Below, in pieces: positions 26,214 to 32,005 of a DNA stretch of 32,005 nt (positions are counted from its first letter, which is position 1; each line of letters opens with the position of its first letter). Both the position numbers and the translations under genes were made by a program. The DNA is from Phycisphaeraceae bacterium (GTDB lineage Bacteria; Planctomycetota; Phycisphaerae; Phycisphaerales; Phycisphaeraceae). The stretch covers positions 1 to 32,005 of the forward strand of contig JAJDCS010000021.1 of assembly GCA_029260715.1 (NCBI GenBank), read 5' to 3'. The notes beneath the pieces are model-generated. The model saw nothing but the letters and a program-made list of their open reading frames with translations, was not told the origin of the DNA and searched no databases.

Positions 26214-26245
26214 AACGAGCCGCGCCCGTAAGGAAGCGGTTTCTT
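26214..26245. repeat. REP-like palindromic element / weak terminator between rpmH and eno
   Basis: The sequence GAGCCGCGCCCGTAAGGAAG followed by CGGTTTCTTCT has CCGC/GCGG arms (26220-26223 and 26236-26239) and a T-rich end on the plus strand. It resembles a dispersed CCGCG..CCGTAAGGGAGCGG element that I recall from other planctomycete genomes; this is memory, not a search. It could end the rpmH transcript, but the stem is short. Confidence 0.35.
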
Positions 26246-26287
26246 CTCGTATGTGCATCGACTCCGGATTAACCCAGATGTGTATAA

Positions 26288-27592
<1,305 letters not shown>

Positions 27593-27667
27593 CAGGCCTC
27601 AAGGGCGCCGCGAATACCCCGACACAACGCGTGCGCCAGGCCTGCCCGCTATCGTGACCCCTGCAAT

Positions 27668-27964
27668 TTGCTAAACCAGTCGTACTGGGCACGACCAGTG
27701 CTCAAACGTGTGCCCACTTCTTTAAACACAAAGAGTCACCGCGAAAACGGTGACTCTTTGTGTTTAAAGAAGTGGGCCATACTGGACTTGAACAACCCCG
27801 CTAATACCCCGGAAAAACCGCACAATCCATCACAAGGCGCAGCAAAAAGCGCAGCAGAATCGGGCAATCACCCCTTCGCAGAAGCCGTCCGGGCGGTGAT
27901 GGCGTTGCCGGGACTGACCGACGCCGAGCGGGCCGAAGCGGTCCGCAGATTGCTCAAAGGATAA
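27668..27964 (+). CDS. Small hypothetical ORF, possibly a remnant of a mobile-element accessory gene
   Basis: This 98-codon frame is open through the large inverted repeat, so its first about 37 residues come from hairpin and flanking DNA and may never be translated. The part that looks protein-like is the C-terminal HPFAEAVRAVMALPGLTDAE followed by RAEAVRRLLKG, an amphipathic helix-turn-helix-like segment. I do not recognise a function. Past its TAA the same frame continues into the first tail repeat (R1), so the two may once have been one gene. No credible ribosome site is visible before an ATG. I regard it as doubtful or decayed. Confidence 0.3.
   Translation: MLNQSYWARPVLKRVPTSLNTKSHRENGDSLCLKKWAILDLNNPANTPEKPHNPSQGAAKSAAESGNHPFAEAVRAVMALPGLTDAERAEAVRRLLKG
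27712..27777. terminator. Perfect inverted repeat, 30-bp arms, 6-base loop
   Basis: Left arm 27712-27741 and right arm 27748-27777 are exact reverse complements around the loop CGAAAA. The inner stem (AGAGTCACCG/CGGTGACTCT) is flanked by A-rich and T-rich halves (AAACACAAAG/CTTTGTGTTT), which is the form of a bidirectional intrinsic terminator. It lies 120 bp after the eno stop. The outer GC arm (GCCCAC/GTGGGC) extends it far beyond an ordinary terminator. Confidence 0.65.
27772..27792 (-). other. tRNA 3'-end-like sequence (possible attachment-site remnant)
   Basis: Read on the minus strand, this 21-bp stretch is TTCAAGT (a consensus T-loop), CCAGT (3' T-stem), ATGGCCC (3' acceptor strand), then A and C. 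The preceding bases (GGTTG) do not pair with CCAGT and no tRNA body follows, so at most the last quarter of a tRNA is present. The hairpin directly follows it in the minus direction, as a terminator would follow a tRNA. Chance similarity is possible. Confidence 0.3.
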
Positions 27965-28048
27965 ACGAGCAGCGTGGCCGCTTGGCCGACCCTGCCCCCG
28001 GCCATCCGGGCGGGTGTCGTGGCGATAGTGCGCGTGGCTACGAAATAA
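27965..28048 (+). repeat. Tail repeat copy R1
   Basis: This copy directly follows the stop of the small ORF, in the same frame, and reads SSVAAWPTLPPAIRAGVV then AIVRVATK and a stop. It shares a long nearly identical DNA block with R2 (28694-28780) and R3 (29394-29489). The centre (CCCCCGGCCATCCGGGCGGG) is an imperfect palindrome. It is either the decayed end of a gene or a recombination/termination signal. Confidence 0.6.
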
Positions 28049-28247
28049 AACGACGCTGGTGTATGTGCAAAGTCGATGGGATATCAATCGATAAGCTCGC
28101 TTACACTTCAACAGATTGTCGAATCTATAGAGTAAATCCGTTCATCTCAGCTGTTCTTGACGAGGCCTTTAAGCTAATTTGTATGTCAGTCAACAGCGAT
28201 CCGCAGTACAAACTAATAGTGGTACACGAGTCTGACGGGAGCTCCGC
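28049..28247. other. AT-richer leader upstream of the receiver gene
   Basis: This stretch of 199 bp has lower GC than the core genes and no supported gene. A possible TTACAC ... CTATAG promoter pair lies around 28102-28131, but the match is weak. Confidence 0.25.
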
Positions 28248-28691
28248 ATGTCTGACACCCTCAACCCAGATGATCTCCCTGACCCCGAGAAGTTGCAACC
28301 GCAGGGTGTAAGGCCTTTGAATAAGAAAGTCCTCGTGGTAGATGACGACGAATCATTTTGTCGGTTAATCGTTAAATTGCTGCACATCGCGAAGTACGAT
28401 GTCTACCAGGTACACAACGGTCTAGATGCGGTGCCATTTCTTTCTACTCGCCATATCGATCTGGTGCTGCTGGACTTTGATCTACCCGGTATGGATGGTA
28501 TCAAGTTGCTCAGTACCCTTCGCCGCAATATGGCCACAAAACACTTACCCATTATTATGTTAACGGCTCATTCAACGAGCGATCACGTTAGGGAATGTGC
28601 CCATTTCGGTATCCAAGGATTCATAGTCAAGCAAAGGTTGAATTCCGAAGATCTGGCCAGCCGAATTGAACAGGCCATCGCACCTCAATAG
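28248..28691 (+). CDS. Stand-alone response-regulator receiver protein
   Basis: This single-domain CheY-like receiver of 147 residues has a Pro/Asp-rich N-terminal extension (about 1-25). Conserved positions are present: KVLVVDDDESF (acidic pocket), LVLLDFDLPGMDGI (phospho-acceptor Asp in LLDFD), PIIMLTAHS (Thr) and GFIVKQRL (Lys). No output domain follows, so it should act by protein contact, as in chemotaxis, phosphorelay or motility control. GGGAG lies seven bases before the ATG. Base composition is clearly lower in GC (about 45-50% by eye) than the core genes, suggesting acquisition. No histidine kinase is nearby. A tail repeat begins three bases after its stop, in another frame. Confidence 0.88.
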   Translation: MSDTLNPDDLPDPEKLQPQGVRPLNKKVLVVDDDESFCRLIVKLLHIAKYDVYQVHNGLDAVPFLSTRHIDLVLLDFDLPGMDGIKLLSTLRRNMATKHLPIIMLTAHSTSDHVRECAHFGIQGFIVKQRLNSEDLASRIEQAIAPQ

Positions 28692-28693
28692 CA

Positions 28694-28780
28694 CACCGAC
28701 AGATCATCGACGCTTGGCTGACCCTGCCCCCGGCGATCCGGACGGGGATTATGGCGCTGGTGAAAGCGGCTAGACGATGA
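28694..28780 (+). repeat. Tail repeat copy R2
   Basis: This copy reads HRQIIDAWLTLPPAIRTGIM followed by ALVKAARR and a stop, in a different frame from the receiver gene just upstream. It shares GACCCTGCCCCCGGC-ATCCGG with R1 and R3 and is the most diverged of the three. Confidence 0.55.
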
Positions 28781-28913
28781 GAATAGATCGGTATTTGCGC
28801 CGAAACATATACATAGCTCAAATGTAGGCACAAGCGCATAGCCTTACCGCAAGCTGCATTCAATCGCCATAAACAATTGTCCGATATTGCTTTAAGTACG
28901 CGACTCTAATCCC

Positions 28914-29378
28914 GTGAAGAAACAAACGGCCAGAAAACTCGGTTTCTCGCTTGTTGAGTTGGTGATCGTCATCATCATCATCGGTATCATTGCAGCCATC
29001 GCCGTGCCACGCATGGCTCGCAGCACGGAGCAAGCCGCCGAAAAGGCATTGATGGCCAACCTTTCCCAGATACGTAGTGCACTGGAAATGTACGCGGCCG
29101 AACACGATGGAAAGTATCCCGGTGCCCTCACAGCGATTACCAAATACACCAGCCTCACGGGGGCGATGGGCAGCCAAAAGACTGCTGTTTACATATTCAG
29201 CCCTTACCTGGATAAGATACCGCCCTTACCCACCGGTCCGAACAAAGGAGCGACAGGTTGGGGCGCGACGGCCGGTAACCCACCCGCAGGGGTTAGCGGC
29301 ACACCGACAGTCGGTTGGCTCTACAACTTTACGACTGGTGGGGTTTGGGCAAACGATATCGACCACCTCGACAAGTAA
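28914..29378 (+). CDS. Type II secretion-type pseudopilin (prepilin-like, GspG-related)
   Basis: This is a 154-residue protein with a class III prepilin leader: a basic n-region (KKQTARKLG), cleavage after Gly before FSLVELVIVIIIIG (Glu at +5 of the mature form) and one hydrophobic helix (about 12-30). The following amphipathic part, LSQIRSALEMYAAEHDGKYP, resembles GspG-type major pseudopilins and many planctomycete proteins annotated with a prepilin-type cleavage/methylation domain. The C-terminal half is Gly/Thr/Pro-rich and ends NDIDHLDK. The start is GTG at 28914 with no clear ribosome site. No other secretion or pilus genes are in the window, so it relies on machinery encoded elsewhere. 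It may be an individual surface protein rather than a core GspG. Confidence 0.85.
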   Translation: MKKQTARKLGFSLVELVIVIIIIGIIAAIAVPRMARSTEQAAEKALMANLSQIRSALEMYAAEHDGKYPGALTAITKYTSLTGAMGSQKTAVYIFSPYLDKIPPLPTGPNKGATGWGATAGNPPAGVSGTPTVGWLYNFTTGGVWANDIDHLDK

Positions 29379-29393
29379 GCGGCCATAGGTTTG

Positions 29394-29489
29394 CCCCCCG
29401 ACTTGGCCGCGATCGTGGCCGCTTGGCCGACCCTGCCCCCGGCGATCCGGGCGGGGGTCGTGGCGCTGGTGCTTGCCGTGAAGGAATGA
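29394..29489 (+). repeat. Tail repeat copy R3
   Basis: This is the most complete copy, in frame after the pseudopilin stop. It reads PPDLAAIVAAWPTLPPAIRA then GVVALVLAVKE and a stop. DNA identity with R1 is nearly complete from GTGGCCGCTTGG through the palindromic centre. It lies 15 bases after the pseudopilin stop. Confidence 0.6.
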
Positions 29490-29503
29490 GCAAATCAGGC
29501 CGG

Positions 29504-29551
29504 GGGGGTATGCCCCCAAAATCTATTTTGCGCGAGGGGGGAATATCCCCC
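29504..29551. repeat. Two short G/C hairpins in tandem
   Basis: GGGGG-TATG-CCCCC (29504-29517) and GGGGG-AATAT-CCCCC (29537-29551) are separated by an AT-rich spacer, just after R3. They could terminate transcription from the pseudopilin or belong to the same repeated unit. Function is unknown. Confidence 0.4.
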
Positions 29552-29618
29552 AACACACAAGCGGCGGGTTTTTAGGACCGGGGTATACAAATCTCACACG
29601 GCTAATTCACCTGAGCAT

Positions 29619-29804
29619 CTAACAAGGACGCATCCGCCGGTGGCGAGTGAGAAACGCCACGCTTGTGGCCGTCAACAGTACCCAGCTTCCAGGTTCCGGT
29701 ATCGCGTAGTCCGCTACGACGGGTAGGTGGTCGTTGGCGGAATCACAATCATGTTCCACTTCATCACCATGGATTGATTCTTTCCTGTCATCCGCTAAAG
29801 CACA
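29619..29804 (-). pseudogene. C-terminal fragment of a PEP-CTERM protein
   Basis: The frame ends with DYAIPEPGSWVLLTATSVAF then LTRHRRMRPC and a stop: a Pro-Glu-Pro motif, a hydrophobic helix and an Arg cluster, the layout of the PEP-CTERM exosortase sorting signal. Upstream residues (NDHLPVVA, HGDEVEHDCDS) do not form a recognisable domain and there is no start codon with a ribosome site. The frame runs into the end of the HAF-repeat gene. It is probably the remains of a tandemly duplicated PEP-CTERM gene. Confidence 0.55.
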
Positions 29805-29830
29805 CGGTTCACTCCACAAACCAAGAGCTA

Positions 29831-31003
29831 CTACGCGTTCATGTCCGCCCGCCGCCGTGTGGCGATAACCACCGTGGCAAGGGTCAGCACGAGCGTGGCG
29901 GTGCCCGGCTCCGGCACCACGGCCCGCCACGCCTCGAATGCACCCGACGGGTTCGTGCCGTCGCCGACAATAGTCAAGCCGTCGGCTGAAATACCAGTCG
30001 TCGAGATTAGCCGCCAGCCCGTCAGGTCCACCCCAGACATGCTTAGCAGGGTCTGGATGCTGCGCATCCCGTGGCCTTCATCCCAGATGAACGCCTCAGT
30101 CCCCGATACCGATTCGGCCTCCCCGACCACGACCGATCCATCGGCTGAGACGCCATACGCTCGGCTGTAAAAGTCTCCTCCCGGTAGGTCGCCCAACCCT
30201 TGCATGCCGCCGCCGACCGTCCAGCGGAACGCCTCTACCCCTAACGCCGGTAGGGCTTGGCCTACCACGACCGACCCATCGGCTGAGACGCCAAACGCTC
30301 GGCTGTGAAAGCCTCCTCCCGGTAGGTCGCCCAACCCTTGCATGCCGCCGCCGGCCGTCCAGCGGAACGCCTCATCAAACCCAAGCGTCGAAGTGTTACT
30401 ATACCCGACCACGACCGACCCGTCGGCCGAGACGCCATACGCTGCGCTAACAAAGCTCCCCCCCGGTAGGTCGCCCAACCCTTGCATGCCACCGCTAACC
30501 GTCCAGCGGAACGCCTCAGTCCCCAACGCCGAGACGCTTCCCCCCACTACGACCGATCCGTCGGCCGAGACACCAGCAGCTACGCTACGAAAGTCCCCCC
30601 CCGGTAGGTCGCCCAACCCTTGCATGCCGCCGCCGGCCGTCCAGCGGAACGCCTCATCAAACCCAAGCGTCGAAGTGTTACTAAACCCGACCACGACCAA
30701 CCCGTCGGCCGAGACGCCATACGCTGCGCTAACAAAGTCCCCCCCCGGTAGGTCGCCCAACCCTTGCATGCCACCGCTAGCCGTCCAGCGGAACGCCTCA
30801 CCAAACCCAAGCGTCGAAGTGTTACTAAACCCTACCACGACCGACCCATCGGCCGAGACGCCGAACGCTCGGCTGAGAAAGTCCCCCCCCGGCAGGTCAC
30901 CCAGTCCCTGGAAGCTCACCTCCGCGTCGACCGCATGGGCCGCGCCCAGGACACCGACCCCCGCTATTAACGCCATTCGGAACCACCCGGAACTTGTCAC
31001 CAT
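29831..31003 (-). CDS. PEP-CTERM protein with six HAF repeats
   Basis: This is a 390-residue exported protein. A signal peptide (about 1-27, ...GAAHAVDA) precedes six tandem repeats of 46-48 residues (32-313), each with QGLGDLPGGDF, GVSADGSVVVG and EAF.W.. GGM, the pattern of the extracellular HAF repeat family. After a spacer (314-362) comes VPEPGTATLVLTLATVVIA and RRR (363-386), a PEP-CTERM signal for exosortase-dependent sorting to the envelope or matrix. The ATG at 31003 has AAGGAG six bases upstream, a strong start. Repeats are highly similar at DNA level, indicating recent expansion or gene conversion. Surface or biofilm role is inferred; no binding partner is known. Broken PEP-CTERM tails flank it on both sides. 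Confidence 0.88.
   Translation of the reverse strand: MVTSSGWFRMALIAGVGVLGAAHAVDAEVSFQGLGDLPGGDFLSRAFGVSADGSVVVGFSNTSTLGFGEAFRWTASGGMQGLGDLPGGDFVSAAYGVSADGLVVVGFSNTSTLGFDEAFRWTAGGGMQGLGDLPGGDFRSVAAGVSADGSVVVGGSVSALGTEAFRWTVSGGMQGLGDLPGGSFVSAAYGVSADGSVVVGYSNTSTLGFDEAFRWTAGGGMQGLGDLPGGGFHSRAFGVSADGSVVVGQALPALGVEAFRWTVGGGMQGLGDLPGGDFYSRAYGVSADGSVVVGEAESVSGTEAFIWDEGHGMRSIQTLLSMSGVDLTGWRLISTTGISADGLTIVGDGTNPSGAFEAWRAVVPEPGTATLVLTLATVVIATRRRADMNA
30065..30910 (-). repeat. Six tandem 138-144-bp coding repeats (HAF array)
   Basis: Repeat units start at residues 32, 80, 128, 174, 222 and 268 of the HAF protein. Two length classes (48 and 46 residues) occur, the longer carrying SNTSTLGF. Long stretches such as GGTAGGTCGCCCAACCCTTG recur almost unchanged on the plus strand. 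Confidence 0.85.
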
Positions 31004-31033
31004 CTCGTTCTCCTTTCTAGAAACCGATAGATC

Positions 31034-31135
31034 TCATCCTGCCCGCACCAACGGCGGCACGGGGCGACGGCGGCGAAGTATCATCACCATCAACCCACCG
31101 GGTTCTGGGACGACGGTTAGGTCGAATTCAAAGGC
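31034..31135 (-). pseudogene. Second truncated PEP-CTERM tail
   Basis: The frame reads AFEFDLTVVPEPGGLMVMIL followed by RRRRPVPPLVRAG and a stop. The PEP motif and Arg cluster are kept but the hydrophobic helix is shorter than usual. A stop codon lies a few codons upstream (31151-31153), near where the IS1595-type element probably begins, so the rest of the gene was likely removed or displaced by that insertion. Confidence 0.5.
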
Positions 31136-31182
31136 AACTATATACTTGACTCATCAAGCGTGCCTACTTAGAATAGGGCATC

Positions 31183-31769
31183 ATGAGTACAGAACACCCC
31201 AAAACGCTTATTGATGCCGTTACTTACTTTGCCGATCCGCAGGTTTGCCATGATTACATGAAATCCATTAGGTGGCCTGATGGCGTCATTGTATGCCCAA
31301 AATGCGGCGGTGATAAGGTCGGCGAGATTGCATCACGACGCATGTTCCAATGCAAATCCAAGGGCTGCCGCAAGCAGTTTTCCACCAAGGTAGGCACGAT
31401 CTTTGAGGGTAGCCCACTGTCTCTGCAAAAATGGTTTGTGGCGGTCTGGAGCATCGCCAACGCAAAGAACGGCATTAGTTCGTGCGAACTGGCTCGCGCC
31501 ATCGGGGTGACTCAAAAATCGGCGTGGTTCATGCTGCATCGCGTCAGGCTGGCGATGAAAACCAAGTCGTTCAAAAAACGCATAAAGGGCGAGATTGAAG
31601 GCGATGAAACTTTCATTGGCGGCAAAATGCGGAACATGCACAAGTCTAAACGTCGCAAGCTACCCAAGGGGCGCGGGACTGTTGGCAAGGCGGTTGTGCA
31701 GGGCTTGCTAGAGCGCCGCGGTGAAGCCCGCGTGCGAGTCGTCAAGGATCAGAAGCGGTCTACCCTTAT
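31183..31769 (+). pseudogene. IS1595-family transposase, truncated by an IS3-family insertion
   Basis: The first 195 codons are a typical IS1595/ISXO2-like transposase: an N-terminal zinc ribbon (VCPKCGGDKVGEI ... FQCKSKGCRKQFS), TIFEGSPLSLQKWFVAVW, a helix-turn-helix region (ISSCELARAIGVTQKSAW) and the first catalytic block EGDETFIGGKMRNMHKSKR. After KDQKRSTLI the sequence turns into the terminus of an IS3-family element, and the frame ends at 31851 with unrelated residues. The remaining catalytic residues are missing, so it is inactive unless the rest lies past the right edge and the insertion is excised. The left inverted repeat must lie between about 31136 and 31182, but I cannot define it. 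Confidence 0.85.
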
Positions 31770-32005
31770 TGACCTGCCCCCACGTGTTGTACCAATGTCT
31801 ATGTTAGTTGAACGTCTGTTCCTTGGGGTTGTTGAGGCGGACGAAGCGTAGCGAAGTCCGGCTCAACAACGAGCCAAGCCTCCGGGGCCGGCGGCCGATA
31901 GTCCAGCGACGAGTGTGGACGAACTGTGTTGTAATGCACCCGCCAGCGTTCAATCAAGACCTTGGCTTCGTACAGCGTGTCAAAGATTTCACGCTCCAGC
32001 AACTC
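31770..32005 (-). mobile_element. IS3-family insertion sequence (one end, continues past window)
   Basis: The end starts TGACCTGCCCCCACGTG on the plus strand, with the 5'-TG and C-run typical of IS3-family inverted repeats. It lies 29 bp outside the stop codon of the transposase gene, which points left. The element splits the IS1595-type transposase gene. The other end and the target duplication are outside the window. Confidence 0.75.
31799..32005 (-). CDS. IS3-family transposase OrfB, C-terminal part (partial)
   Basis: The visible 68 residues are the end of the DDE integrase core: ELLEREIFDTLYEAKVLIER (with the last catalytic Glu expected in this helix), WRVHYNTVRPHSSLDYRPPA, then a variable tail ending GTDVQLT. 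VHYNTVRPHSSLDY is a strong signature of IS3-family OrfB. The gene is open at the right edge, so the start and the orfA frame are not seen. It is probably intact as far as it goes. Confidence 0.9.
   Translation of the reverse strand, partial: ELLEREIFDTLYEAKVLIERWRVHYNTVRPHSSLDYRPPAPEAWLVVEPDFATLRPPQQPQGTDVQLT

Noticed and set aside
27712-27777. CRISPR repeat or integron attC site
   Set aside because: It is a single long perfect hairpin with no repeat-spacer array, and it lacks the bulged bases and core sites of attC.
27982-28311. 109-codon plus-strand frame overlapping R1 and the receiver start
   Set aside because: It begins inside the R1 repeat in another frame and overlaps the well-supported receiver gene; no domain seen.

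Overview
The window looks like chromosomal DNA from a GC-rich member of the Planctomycetota, most likely class Phycisphaerae. The cues are PEP-CTERM/HAF-repeat exported proteins, a SpoIVB-S55-like protein next to a secreted beta-propeller protein, a very large filamentous-haemagglutinin-type exoprotein, and rpmH sitting away from rnpA. The placement is inferred from gene content, not from a marker comparison.

Left part (1-14.9 kb, all minus strand): a two-partner secretion pair, tpsB (outer-membrane pore, TTG start) then tpsA (about 3,000-residue exoprotein), is followed on the same strand by tssA, tssB, tssC and the start of hcp, a type VI secretion sheath/tube module that runs off the left edge. 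A roughly 525-bp AT-richer intergenic region upstream of tpsB carries four copies of a short motif and an inverted repeat, a plausible control region.

Middle (15.4-27.6 kb): ordinary core genes. On the minus strand are gmd-fcl (GDP-mannose to GDP-L-fucose, 1-base overlap) and ribF-nrnA (FAD synthesis; nanoRNA/pAp hydrolysis). A PrxQ/Bcp peroxiredoxin (+) converges on rnc (RNase III, with one acidic active-site position changed to Ala). Then on the plus strand come an exported S55-type peptidase-like protein whose catalytic blocks are in the reverse order to SpoIVB, a secreted beta-propeller protein, rpmH (L34, only 48 residues) and eno.

Right part (27.6-32 kb): an accessory region of mixed base composition. 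It starts with a perfect 30-bp-arm inverted repeat joined to a sequence like the 3' end of a tRNA. Then come a small ORF, a stand-alone receiver protein and a lone type II pseudopilin, each followed by a copy of the same ~75-bp tail sequence that reads as ...AWPTLPPAIRAG.... After these lie a PEP-CTERM protein with six HAF repeats, flanked on both sides by broken PEP-CTERM tails, and an IS1595-family transposase gene cut by an IS3-family element that continues past the right edge. The cassette-like arrangement of unrelated genes with a shared tail is the most unusual structure in the window.
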